38,760 nucleotides of DNA, from NCBI GenBank assembly GCA_038241115.1, contig JBBRGA010000014.1, forward strand, positions 1 through 38,760, in the 5' to 3' direction. The position numbers and the translations under genes were made by a program. Each line of letters starts with the position of its first letter. Position 1 is the stretch's first letter. The DNA is from JANYJJ01 sp038241115. GTDB lineage: Bacteria > Pseudomonadota > Gammaproteobacteria > Burkholderiales > Burkholderiaceae_C. The notes under the pieces are model-generated. The model made no database searches. It saw only the letters and a program-made list of their open reading frames with translations, and was not told the DNA's origin. Below are positions 9,401-16,244 of this stretch, piece by piece.

Positions 9401-9549
9401 ACCCACGGCTTGGCAGCCTGCATGGCCTGCGGCCAATCGAGCGCGTCTTGCAGCCTGGCCAACAAGGTTTGCAGGATGCTCAACTCGTCGCTGGCTTGGG
9501 CGGTGTGGGGCGCGGGAAGGCGTGCGACCGCAGGTGGCAGGGTAAACAT
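6433..9549 (-). CDS. putA: Bifunctional proline dehydrogenase / P5C dehydrogenase PutA
   Basis: PutA oxidises proline to glutamate in two steps: an FAD-dependent proline dehydrogenase and an NAD-dependent glutamate semialdehyde dehydrogenase. The protein has 1038 residues. The PRODH barrel shows LTIDAEESDRLELSLD, RLVKGAYWDGEIKRAQ, YPQFATHNAGT and a GANSSFVHQ segment. The aldehyde dehydrogenase half shows SPWNFPLAIFAGQVAAAL, CFTGSTAVAKSI, IAETGGINAMIVD and the catalytic cysteine in SAGQRCSALR (about Cys816). The C-terminus has VGSQPFGGEGLSGTGPKAGG. There is no N-terminal ribbon-helix-helix domain and no C-terminal ALDH-like extension, so this is the minimal type A form (about 1000 residues), which cannot repress its own gene. 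AAAGG six bases before ATG supports the start. A divergent Lrp-type gene is the likely regulator. Confidence 0.96.
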   Translation of the reverse strand: MFTLPPAVARLPAPHTAQASDELSILQTLLARLQDALDWPQAMQAAKPWVQAVRDNPPPFWAMESLLREYPISSAEGLALMRLAEALLRVPDVETAVALTADQLGNAQFDASSGGPHQMLASLSASAIAMSKKFLPATETANENEGGIFKRLGAQTVVAATVRAIQLLGKQFVLGRSIKEAMGEAASARKAQRGLRFSYDMLGEGARTEADAMRYLASYLNAIHAIAAVGKRSGEASADPEVNDGISIKLSALFSRYEDSQRDRVFAELLPRVWQLIEPAARANLNLTIDAEESDRLELSLDVLDALAARIAQYFPQWRGFGLAVQAYQIRAPQVVQEVARIAKLHGLRFMVRLVKGAYWDGEIKRAQELGLSGYPVFTHKHHTDIAYLACAQALLSHSDVIYPQFATHNAGTIAAIMHMANSVSSSSKNGAPFEMQRLHGMGEGVYREVMRGVTQTAAVPVRVYAPVGEHRDLLAYLVRRLLENGANSSFVHQLTDHAVDVNALLASPLTVTAHAAFAQPAELFGWNAKDIHHRGRANSRGVDLACIAERAPLLKAVAAVQIEPIAEATTADVSAAMARLQNGFHAWSTTPLTQRAQVFRKAADALEARMPEFCGLLVKEAHKTLGDCVSEVREAVDFCRYYADQAEVNLKTQVLPGPTGESNELRLHGRGVFVCISPWNFPLAIFAGQVAAALVAGNSVAAKPAEQTPFVAQRFVELLIECGVPSVALVLFHGAGEVVGAALVSDARTAGVCFTGSTAVAKSINRSLAARDGAMVPLIAETGGINAMIVDSTALPEQVVDAVVQSAFRSAGQRCSALRLLCVHEGIADGVIEMIRGALSELRVGDPALWATDVGPVIDAQAFEGISAHIAELHQTAKLIGSALMPSNAAGGSFVPRADLHHIAPIAFEVSSISDVKREIFGPVLHVVRWSGDVDAVMQQINALGYGLTLGIQTRIDSRALRLAAQARIGNVYVNRNMIGAVVGSQPFGGEGLSGTGPKAGGPHYLYRFCAEQTVTVNTAAAGGNVALLAGVNRGQS

Positions 9550-9587
9550 GGAAGGCCTTTCACAATGGATCGCTTGCTAGGTTAGTG

Positions 9588-9609
9588 GTGACAGAATAGG
9601 ATTTATCAC
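9588..9609. promoter_or_regulatory. Candidate Lrp-type operator between putA and its regulator
   Basis: The 82-bp divergent intergenic region contains a 22-bp imperfect palindrome with outer GTGA (9588-9591) and TCAC (9606-9609) and an AT-rich centre (GAATAGGATTTA). Lrp-family sites are typically AT-rich palindromes of about this length. It sits 39 bp from the putA start and 23 bp from the regulator start, so a bound protein could control both. Symmetry is seen; the binding is inferred. Confidence 0.4.
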
Positions 9610-9631
9610 TGTTTTTATCCGCATTCGCCAC

Positions 9632-10123
9632 ATGATTCACAGCGACTTCAACTCCCATACCGCGCCCGACATCGACAAGATCGACGCGAAAATTTTGCGT
9701 GCTTTGCAGCGCGACGGTCGCATCTCCAACTTGAAGCTGGCCGAGGAAGTGCATCTGTCGCCCACTGCTGTTTTAGAGCGCGTGAAGCGCCTCACGCGCG
9801 AGCGTTTCATCTTGGGCTACGAAGCCCGCCTGAACCCAGACAAGCTCGGCGCCGGCATGATGGTGTTCGTTGAAATTTTGCTCGACCGCACCGTGCACGA
9901 CGTGATGGATTCCTTCAAAGCCGCCGTCCAGGTGCGCACCGAAATTTTGGAATGCCACCTGGTGGCCGGCGGTTTCGACTACCTGCTAAAAACTCGCGTG
10001 GCCAACATGGCCGCCTACCGCGCCTTCATCGGCAGCGTCATTTGGACCTTGCCCGGCGTGCGCGAAACGCGCACCTATGCGGTGATGGAAGAAGTGAAAA
10101 ACACCACCGCGTTGGCGATATGA
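9632..10123 (+). CDS. Lrp/AsnC-family transcriptional regulator, probable PutR
   Basis: A 163-residue Lrp-type regulator. The helix-turn-helix region is KIDAKILRALQRDGRISNLK, then LAEEVHLSPTAVLERVKRL (about residues 15-55). It is followed by the linker RERFILGYEARLNPDKLG and the ligand-binding RAM domain (HLVAGGFDYLLKTRV and LPGVRETRTYAVMEEVKNT). Its divergent placement 82 bp from putA matches the putA/putR arrangement of other proteobacteria, where the regulator activates putA in response to proline. Ligand and sign of regulation are inferred from that context, so no symbol is assigned. Start ATG 9632 lacks a strong ribosome-binding site, and a slightly shorter protein is possible. Confidence 0.88.
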   Translation: MIHSDFNSHTAPDIDKIDAKILRALQRDGRISNLKLAEEVHLSPTAVLERVKRLTRERFILGYEARLNPDKLGAGMMVFVEILLDRTVHDVMDSFKAAVQVRTEILECHLVAGGFDYLLKTRVANMAAYRAFIGSVIWTLPGVRETRTYAVMEEVKNTTALAI

Positions 10124-10167
10124 ATCAGCGGCCTACGGACCGCGCCCGATGAAGTGAGAATCGCGAC

Positions 10168-10230
10168 CGTTCGCCCGGAGCTGGTTTTTTCGACTGCCCT
10201 GAGCTACCGAAAGAAGGGTCAGCGCCTGCG
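10168..10230 (+). repeat. Degenerate REP-like repeat upstream of the crotonase gene
   Basis: CCGTTCGCCC (10168-10177) is followed, after an interrupted stretch, by CTGCCCTGAGCTACCGAA and AGAAGGGTCAGCGC. These correspond to the two parts of the repeat seen intact at 18076-18107, including the trailing GGGTCAGCGC. The element fills most of the 145 bp between the Lrp-type gene and the crotonase gene. Confidence 0.5.
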
Positions 10231-10268
10231 CAAAACTCTCCAATACGCAACGCAGCAAAGGAAAACAC

Positions 10269-11069
10269 ATGACCGACGAACTTTTAGAGACGATTGAAGG
10301 CGGCATCGCCACCCTGACCATGAACCGGCCGGCGTCACGCAACGCGTTGACGTGGGGCATGGCGGCTGCATTGTCTGAAGCGTTGCCACGCTTGGCGCTG
10401 GACGGCTCTGTGCGCGTGATCGTGTTGACCGGCGCCGGGCACGCGTTCTGTTCAGGTGGCGACGTCAAGGCCTTTGCCACAGCGGCAACCGGCGGGCCAG
10501 CCGCAATGAGCTTCGATCAACGCGTGACCGACCTGCGTGCGCGCATGGAAGTGTCCCGATTGCTGCACGAAATTCCCAAGCCCACGCTGGCCGTGATTCC
10601 CGGCCCGGCGGCAGGAGCGGGCTTTTCGATGGCGCTGGCCTGCGACCTGCGCATCGCAGCAGACGACGCCAAACTCACCACCGCGTTTTCCAAAGTCGGC
10701 CTGTCAGGCGACTTTGGTGGCAGCTACTTTTTGACCCACCTGGTGGGTACCGCCAAAGCTCGCGAGCTGTATTTCACGGGCCAAGTGCTGCGCGGCGACG
10801 AAGCGCAGCGCATGGGCGTGGTGAACCGCGCCGTGCCAGCCGCGCAACTGGCTGAAGCTGCTGCCGCGTGGGCCAAAGAGTTGGCCGCGCTGCCCACCGT
10901 GGCGGTCGGCTACATGAAGCGCAACCTCAACGCCGGCATGCGCGGCTCGCTCAGCGAAGTGATGGACATCGAGGCCATGAACATGATCCGCACGTTCGAG
11001 ACTGAAGATCACAAAGCCGCGGCGGTGGCATTTGTCGAGAAGCGTGCGCCACGATTTGACGGACGGTGA
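10269..11069 (+). CDS. Enoyl-CoA hydratase/isomerase family protein
   Basis: A crotonase-fold acyl-CoA enzyme of 266 residues. It has the N-terminal TLTMNRPASRNALTWGM, the oxyanion-hole segment GAGHAFCSGGDVKAF, and the second oxyanion segment IPGPAAGAGFSMALACDLRI. In the catalytic region AFSKVGLSGDFGGSYFLTHL, the first glutamate of classical hydratases (PEI motif) is absent, whereas an aspartate sits in the GD-GGS position. This pattern is shared with PaaG-type isomerases, so an isomerase or other crotonase chemistry is at least as likely as hydration. AAGGA before ATG supports the start. It stands alone, flanked by REP-like repeats, with no beta-oxidation partners in the window, so substrate is unknown. 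Confidence 0.88.
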   Translation: MTDELLETIEGGIATLTMNRPASRNALTWGMAAALSEALPRLALDGSVRVIVLTGAGHAFCSGGDVKAFATAATGGPAAMSFDQRVTDLRARMEVSRLLHEIPKPTLAVIPGPAAGAGFSMALACDLRIAADDAKLTTAFSKVGLSGDFGGSYFLTHLVGTAKARELYFTGQVLRGDEAQRMGVVNRAVPAAQLAEAAAAWAKELAALPTVAVGYMKRNLNAGMRGSLSEVMDIEAMNMIRTFETEDHKAAAVAFVEKRAPRFDGR

Positions 11070-11131
11070 AAGCACAAAGCTCAGATCGCAACGGTTCTTC
11101 AACCCTGCATTGAGATGACCCCCGACCGCCC

Positions 11132-11194
11132 CCGTTCGCCCTGTGGTATCGAAGAGGCTGTGGGGCGAACCCTTCGATACCTCAGGGCGAACGG
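11132..11194. repeat. REP-like inverted repeat, best-preserved copy
   Basis: Arms 11132-11154 and 11172-11194 are reverse complements at 22 of 23 positions (right arm, reversed: CCGTTCGCCCTGAGGTATCG plus AAG), around a 17-bp loop. It lies between the crotonase gene and yghU. The same arm sequence recurs at 18076 and, degraded, at 5531 and 10168, so it is a dispersed palindromic family. It may also help end transcription from the crotonase gene, though no T-run follows. Confidence 0.8.
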
Positions 11195-11246
11195 AATATT
11201 TGACAGTTCGCAGTAACTACAACCCCAAAAAACAGGAGCCCACCTC

Positions 11247-12107
11247 ATGACCCAAACCCCCGAATACACACCCCCTTCAGTCTGGACCTGGGACAAAGCC
11301 AGCGGTGGCAAATTCGCCAGCATCAACCGCCCCATCTCCGGCGCGACGCACGACAAAGACCTGCCAGTGGGCAAGCACCCGATGCAGCTGTACTCGCTGG
11401 CCACGCCCAACGGCGTGAAGGTCACGGTGATGCTGGAAGAACTGCTGGCGCTGGGACATGCAGGGGCCGAGTACGACGCCTGGTTGATCCGCATTCAAGA
11501 GGGCGACCAATTCAGCAGCGGCTTCGTGGGCGTCAACCCCAACTCCAAAATCCCGGCGCTGCTGGACCGCAGCGGGCCCGCGCCGGTGCGGGTGTTCGAG
11601 TCTGGCGCGATTCTGCTTTACCTCGCGCAAAAGTTTGGTGCGCTGTATCCCGTTGACACGGCCACGCAGGCCGAATGTTTGTCGTGGCTGTTTTGGCAAA
11701 TGGGCAGCGCGCCTTATTTGGGCGGCGGCTTCGGTCACTTCTACGCCTACGCGCCCACCAAAATGGAATATCCGATTGACCGCTTCGCCATGGAAGTGAA
11801 GCGCCAGATGGACGTGCTGGACCGCCGCCTGGCTGTCAGCCCGTATCTGGCCGGCAACGACTACAGCATTGCCGACATTGCCGTCTGGGCCTGGTACGGC
11901 AGCCTGGCCAAAGGCCTGCTGTACGAGGCCGGTGAATTTTTGCAAGTGCAAAGCTACACCCACGTGCTGCGCTGGACCGATGAGATCGCGCAGCGCCCCG
12001 CCGTCAAACGCGGCCGCATGGTCAACCGCACCTGGGGCGATCCGACCAGCCAACTGCCCGAGCGTCACGACGCCAGCGACTTCGACAAAGTGGCCGCCCA
12101 ATCATGA
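11247..12107 (+). CDS. yghU: YghU-like glutathione S-transferase family disulfide-bond oxidoreductase
   Basis: A 286-residue GST-fold protein that closely matches E. coli YghU along its length: WTWDKASGGKFASINRPISG, LPVGKHPMQLYSLATPNG, VKVTVMLEELLALG, AEYDAWLIRIQEGDQFSSGF, VGVNPNSKIPALLDRS, FESGAILLYLAQKFG, LGGGFGHFYAYAP, and the C-terminal RGRMVNRTWG. YghU binds two glutathione molecules and shows disulfide-bond reductase activity rather than classical transferase activity; that is family knowledge. The glutathione-like fold (about residues 45-135) is followed by the all-helical domain. AGGAG eight bases before the ATG supports the start. The stop overlaps the next GST gene (ATGA), implying translational coupling. 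Confidence 0.93.
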   Translation: MTQTPEYTPPSVWTWDKASGGKFASINRPISGATHDKDLPVGKHPMQLYSLATPNGVKVTVMLEELLALGHAGAEYDAWLIRIQEGDQFSSGFVGVNPNSKIPALLDRSGPAPVRVFESGAILLYLAQKFGALYPVDTATQAECLSWLFWQMGSAPYLGGGFGHFYAYAPTKMEYPIDRFAMEVKRQMDVLDRRLAVSPYLAGNDYSIADIAVWAWYGSLAKGLLYEAGEFLQVQSYTHVLRWTDEIAQRPAVKRGRMVNRTWGDPTSQLPERHDASDFDKVAAQS

Positions 12108-12733
12108 TCTTGTACGACTGCGCCACCGCGCCCAGCCCGCGCCGGGCACGCATCTTTTTGATCGAAAAGGCTGTGCCGTTCGACACCGTGCCAATTGACC
12201 TGCGCCAAGCCGAACAAATGGGCGACGCCTTCCGCGCCATCAACCCGCTGTGTACCGTGCCCGCGCTGCGCACCGACGAAGGCGCGGTGCTCACAGACAA
12301 CGCCGCCATCGCCGCCTACCTGGAAGCGCACTGCCCGCAGCCGCCCTTGTTGGGCGTGACCGCGCTGGACAAAGCCGAGATCGCGAGCTGGAACTGGCGG
12401 GTTGAGTTTGAAGGCCTGATGGCCATCGCCGAAGCCCTGCGCAACAGCGCCCCTGCCATGGTCAACCGCGCACTGCCCGGGCCGGTGGACTACGCGCAAA
12501 TTCCTGAATTGGCGCAGCGCGGCCTGATCCGAGTCCAGCAGTTCATGGACATGCTGGAGACCCGCTTGGAAGGCCGAGATTTCATCGCGGCGCAGCAATT
12601 CAGCGTGGCCGACATCACCGCCGTGGTGGCCGTGGACTTTGCCCGCGTGGTGCGCGTGAAGCCAGGCGCACAGCATGTGAATTTGAAGCGCTGGCGCGAA
12701 GTGATGGGGGCGCGGGAATCGGTTGGGACTTAG
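12104..12733 (+). CDS. Glutathione S-transferase family protein
   Basis: A 209-residue GST-like protein. The N-terminal thioredoxin-like domain begins MILYDCATAPSPRRARIFL and contains the cis-proline and GSH-contact segment NPLCTVPALRTDEGAVLTDNAAIAAYLE. A helical C-terminal domain with FSVADITAVVAVDFARVV follows. The first catalytic-type residue falls in the APSPRR segment, a serine/alanine-type start common in bacterial GSTs. The ATG overlaps the yghU stop by four bases, so the pair is almost certainly co-translated and probably serves a shared redox or detoxification role. Substrate cannot be read from sequence. The downstream 91 bp hold no obvious terminator. Confidence 0.88.
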   Translation: MILYDCATAPSPRRARIFLIEKAVPFDTVPIDLRQAEQMGDAFRAINPLCTVPALRTDEGAVLTDNAAIAAYLEAHCPQPPLLGVTALDKAEIASWNWRVEFEGLMAIAEALRNSAPAMVNRALPGPVDYAQIPELAQRGLIRVQQFMDMLETRLEGRDFIAAQQFSVADITAVVAVDFARVVRVKPGAQHVNLKRWREVMGARESVGT

Positions 12734-12824
12734 GCAACATTCGCTCAGGCCGCAGCGCATTGAAGAAATGTGCGGCCGCGTGAATCTTTAGATCATCTCT
12801 CCTCGCAAATTAAGCGTCCACTCC

Positions 12825-14015
12825 ATGCTGTACTTGAAGATCCTTGTCTGCGTCTCGGCAACAACCATGCTGATCGCCTGCGCCGGTTCCAACCCGCACT
12901 TCGACGCCAGCAAGCCGCATCACCGACCCGACGGCTTCGCCAACAACTACCTCGACAACAGCAAAATTGGCCAGGGTTTCATGCGCTGGCAGTGGGAACG
13001 GTTCAACAGCACCTTGCCTGCAGACCGGCCAGAGCGGGTGCCGCGGCGGGCCGTGGATGTGGCTTACCTGCAGGCCAACCGCAGCGACACCACGGCCACC
13101 TGGTTGGGGCACGCCAGCATGCTGTGGCAGATCGGCGGTAAAAACATTTTGGTCGACCCGATTTTCTCTGAGCGCGCCAGCCCAGTGAGCTTTGCGGGCC
13201 CGTCGCGCTTGACGCCGTCGGCGCTGCGCTTGGCCGAGCTGCCGCACATCGACGCGGTGGTGATCAGCCACAACCACTATGACCATCTGGACCGGCCCAC
13301 GGTGCTGGCGCTGCAACAGCAAAAGGGCGGCGCGCCGCTGTTCATCGTGCCCTTGGGCATCAGCGATTGGCTGAAGCGGGAAGGCATCCACAACGTGCAG
13401 GCCTTGGACTGGTGGCAGCACCACAACTTGGATGGCGCCATCAAGGGCAGCGTGAAGGTGAGCTTGGTGCCCGCTCAGCATTGGTCGTCGCGCTCACTGA
13501 CCGACCGCCATGAATCGCTGTGGGGCGGCTTTGTGGTGCAGCACAACGGCTACTCGATGTACTACAGCGGCGACACCGGCTACAGCCGCGACTTCGCCGA
13601 CATCGCCGCGCGTTTTGGCAAGTTTGACTTCGCGCAAATTCCGGTGGGTTGCTACGAGCCGCGTTGGTTCATGGGCAACCAGCATGTGAACGAACCCGAG
13701 GCCATTCAAATTCACCGCGACGTGGGCGCCAAGTTGTCGGTGGGCGTGCACTGGGGCACCTTTCGTTTGTGCGACGACCCGATCGACCAGGTGCTGGATG
13801 AATTTCCGAAGGCGGCAAAAGCGGCTGGCTTGAGCCCGACCGAGTTTGTGTTGCCTGCGCTGGGGCAGACGTTTTTGCTGCAGCGCGGCGCTGATGCAAA
13901 ACCCCAAGCCTCCGTTCAAGCGGCAACGGCGGTTTTGCCTTCGCTGGCGTCAGCCTCCGCTTCCGCCACATCTTCTTCAGCCACCTCTTCCTCGCCCAAA
14001 AAGCCACCGCTTTGA
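12825..14015 (+). CDS. Lipoprotein MBL-fold metallo-hydrolase (NAPE-PLD/UlaG-like)
   Basis: A 396-residue metallo-beta-lactamase-fold hydrolase. An N-terminal lipoprotein signal ends in the lipobox LIAC (cysteine near residue 19), so it is probably membrane-tethered on the periplasmic side. The core shows TATWLGHASMLWQIGGKNIL, the metal motif SHNHYDHLD (about residues 147-155), the histidine in PAQHWSSRS, the bridging aspartate in YYSGDTGYS, and a late histidine in VGVHWGTF. This order matches NAPE-PLD and related RomA/UlaG-type phosphodiesterases; the true substrate is unknown. The domain ends around LPALGQTFLLQRG (residue 352). The last 45 residues are an Ala/Ser/Pro-rich tail whose DNA overlaps the convergent ABC exporter gene by 100 bp. 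Confidence 0.88.
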   Translation: MLYLKILVCVSATTMLIACAGSNPHFDASKPHHRPDGFANNYLDNSKIGQGFMRWQWERFNSTLPADRPERVPRRAVDVAYLQANRSDTTATWLGHASMLWQIGGKNILVDPIFSERASPVSFAGPSRLTPSALRLAELPHIDAVVISHNHYDHLDRPTVLALQQQKGGAPLFIVPLGISDWLKREGIHNVQALDWWQHHNLDGAIKGSVKVSLVPAQHWSSRSLTDRHESLWGGFVVQHNGYSMYYSGDTGYSRDFADIAARFGKFDFAQIPVGCYEPRWFMGNQHVNEPEAIQIHRDVGAKLSVGVHWGTFRLCDDPIDQVLDEFPKAAKAAGLSPTEFVLPALGQTFLLQRGADAKPQASVQAATAVLPSLASASASATSSSATSSSPKKPPL

Positions 14016-15853
14016 TGCGCCCACAGGCGCGCGTAAATGCCGCCCGCTGCCAGCAAGCTTCTGTGGTCGCCCACTTCCACCACGCGGCCCTGGTCCATCA
14101 CCACCAAGCGGTCCATCGCCGCGATGGTCGACAGACGGTGTGCAATGGCCACCACCGTTTTGCCCTCCATCAGCTTGTACAGACTGGTTTGAATGGCGGC
14201 TTCCACTTCGCTGTCGAGCGCGCTGGTGGCTTCGTCCAGCAGCAAGATGGGTGCGTCTTTCAACATCACCCGCGCAATCGCCACGCGCTGGCGTTGCCCA
14301 CCTGACAACTTCACGCCGCGTTCGCCCACATGGGCATCGAAACCGGTACGGCCTTTGGGGTCGGTGAGGTTCTGGATGAAAGCGTCGGCCTCGGCACGCT
14401 CGGCGGCATGGCGCATTTGTTCCTCGGTGGCATCGGGTCGGCCGTAATTGATGTTGTCGCGCACCGAGCGGTGCATCAGCGAGGTGTCTTGCGTGACCAT
14501 GCCCACTTGACGGCGCAGGCTGGTTTGTGTGACGTGGGCAATGTCCTGGCCGTCGATCAAGATGCGGCCGCTGCGCAAATCGTACAAACGCAAAAGCAAA
14601 TTCACGACCGTGCTTTTGCCGGCACCTGACCTGCCCACCAGGCCGATTTTTTCGCCGGGTTGGATGGTGAGTTTCAGATGGTCGATGACGTTTTTCGCGG
14701 GCGGTTTTTGATCTCCCGAGGTTTGGACTCCCGCTTTATCCACCCCATACCCAAACACCACGTCTTCAAAAGCCACCTCGCCGCGCGTGACCACCAGGTC
14801 TTTGGCGTCCGGTGCGTCCACCACGGCGCGGGTGCGCGACAAGGTCAGCATGCCGTCTTGCACCGTGCCGATGTGCTCGAACAGGCTGGACATTTCCCAC
14901 ATCACCCAGTGTGAAATGCCGTTCAAGCGAAATGCCATGGCGGTGGCCGCCGCGACCGCGCCGACGCCCACCAGGCCCGGCACCCACAGCCACAGCGCGG
15001 TGCCAGTAATGGCCGCAATCAGCAGCACACTCAAAAGCTGATTGACCGCCTCAAACGCAGTGACCAGGCGCATTTGGCCGTAGGCCGTGAGCATGAATTC
15101 CTGCATGGCGCTGCGCGCAAAGTGCGCCTCGCGCTGCGAGTGAGAGAACAGCTTCACCGTGGCGATGTTGGTGTAGGCGTCGGTCACGCGGCCGGTCATC
15201 AAACTTCGCGCATCGGCCTGCGCCTGCGCCACTTTGCCCAAGCGCGGCACGAAGTAGAAAAGCGCGCACATGTAGAGCAGCAGCCAACCCAAAAACGGCA
15301 GCATCAGCCACGCATCGAACGCAGCCACCACCGCCAGCGTGGTGCCGAAATACACCACCACGTAAACCAGAATATCGCTGACGATGAGCCAGGTGTCGCG
15401 CACCGCCAGCGCGGTTTGCATGACCTTGGTGGCAATGCGTCCGGCAAACTCATCTTGGTAAAAAACCATGCTTTGCTCGAGCATCTGGCGGTGAAAGTTC
15501 CAGCGCAAACGCATCGGAAAATTGCTGAAAAGGCTTTGGTATTTGATGAGTGCTTGCACTGCCGCAAACACCACGCTGACCAGCAACACCGCCGCCATCC
15601 ACCGCAAGGTGCTGCCTTCGCGTTGCCACAGCTCAGTCGGTTTCACGCTGGCCAGCACGTCCAGCACATGGGCCATCATGCTGAACAAAATGGCCTCGAA
15701 CGCGCCGATGCTGGCGGTGAACAAAACCAGCAGCAGCAGGTAAGGCCGAACGCCGCGTGAGTTCTCCCACATGAAGGCGAACAAGGTGGGCGGCGGCGGT
15801 GGCGGCAGCGTGTCGGGATATGCCGAGACGCGGCGCTCGAAAGATTTGAACAA
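13916..15853 (-). CDS. ABC exporter, fused membrane and ATPase domains
   Basis: A 645-residue half-size ABC exporter. It has six transmembrane helices (from about residue 35 to 330), then an ATPase domain with Walker A GLVGRSGAGKST (about 405-415), the signature KLSGGQRQRVAIARVML (about 515), Walker B PILLLDEATSALDSE (about 540) and the H-loop VAIAHRLST (about 570). The ATPase is preceded by an inserted, low-complexity stretch (GVDKAGVQTSGDQKPPAKN). The frame is open to 16045, but family members begin near FKSFERRV. The TTG at 15853 is preceded by GGAG at six bases, so it is chosen as start. The acidic Ala/Glu tail is encoded in the 100 bp shared with the convergent lipoprotein gene. Substrate is unknown; lipid or drug export is typical. 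Confidence 0.9.
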   Translation of the reverse strand: MFKSFERRVSAYPDTLPPPPPPTLFAFMWENSRGVRPYLLLLVLFTASIGAFEAILFSMMAHVLDVLASVKPTELWQREGSTLRWMAAVLLVSVVFAAVQALIKYQSLFSNFPMRLRWNFHRQMLEQSMVFYQDEFAGRIATKVMQTALAVRDTWLIVSDILVYVVVYFGTTLAVVAAFDAWLMLPFLGWLLLYMCALFYFVPRLGKVAQAQADARSLMTGRVTDAYTNIATVKLFSHSQREAHFARSAMQEFMLTAYGQMRLVTAFEAVNQLLSVLLIAAITGTALWLWVPGLVGVGAVAAATAMAFRLNGISHWVMWEMSSLFEHIGTVQDGMLTLSRTRAVVDAPDAKDLVVTRGEVAFEDVVFGYGVDKAGVQTSGDQKPPAKNVIDHLKLTIQPGEKIGLVGRSGAGKSTVVNLLLRLYDLRSGRILIDGQDIAHVTQTSLRRQVGMVTQDTSLMHRSVRDNINYGRPDATEEQMRHAAERAEADAFIQNLTDPKGRTGFDAHVGERGVKLSGGQRQRVAIARVMLKDAPILLLDEATSALDSEVEAAIQTSLYKLMEGKTVVAIAHRLSTIAAMDRLVVMDQGRVVEVGDHRSLLAAGGIYARLWAHQSGGFLGEEEVAEEDVAEAEADASEGKTAVAA

Positions 15854-16244
15854 AACCGACTCCAGCAAATAAAACAGGAAGCGCCAGAGCTTACAAGGCG
15901 GCCCTTCGCGGGTATCAACCTGCAAGTCATGCCGCAGGGAAAGCACCGATGCCCCGACTTGGGGCAGACGCCCAAAATCCGCGGACTCGCAGAGGGTGGC
16001 TTTGACGCCTCCTTGAATGGCGGGGTGCTGAGGAGACAACACCATCGCGGCCAGGGCCTATCACCCGGCGCCGTTTCTGGGCCGGCCGCAACAAACGGCT
16101 CGCTCTGAGAGAGCCGTATCAAGGCCAAAATGAAAGGGCGTCGGACATTCCGACGCCCTTTTCTCTTTCACGCTCCTCTTTCACTCTCCTCTTTGTTATT
16201 TCTCTTTGCACAGCGGCGTCTTCTTGCTCGCAGCCCCCCCCCAC
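15854..16244. other. Intergenic region with hairpins between divergent ABC exporter and TSUP genes
   Basis: This 391-bp stretch separates the ABC exporter (minus) from the TSUP permease (plus). The minus-strand frame continues open to 16045, but its residues (for example PQHPAIQGGVKATLCESADF) look non-coding. Near the right side are a 7-bp stem-loop, ACGGCTC (16095-16101) with GAGCCGT (16111-16117), and an intrinsic terminator at 16133-16164. Neither follows a recognised gene end. No confident promoter was identified for either flanking gene. Confidence 0.5.
16133..16164 (+). terminator. Orphan intrinsic terminator
   Basis: AAAGGGCGTCGGA (16133-16145) pairs perfectly over 13 bp with TCCGACGCCCTTT (16149-16161) around a three-base loop, followed by TTTTCTCTTTC on the plus strand. 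The opposite strand has no comparable T-run. No plus-strand gene ends here, so it may end a small RNA or a read-through or antisense transcript. Confidence 0.75.
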
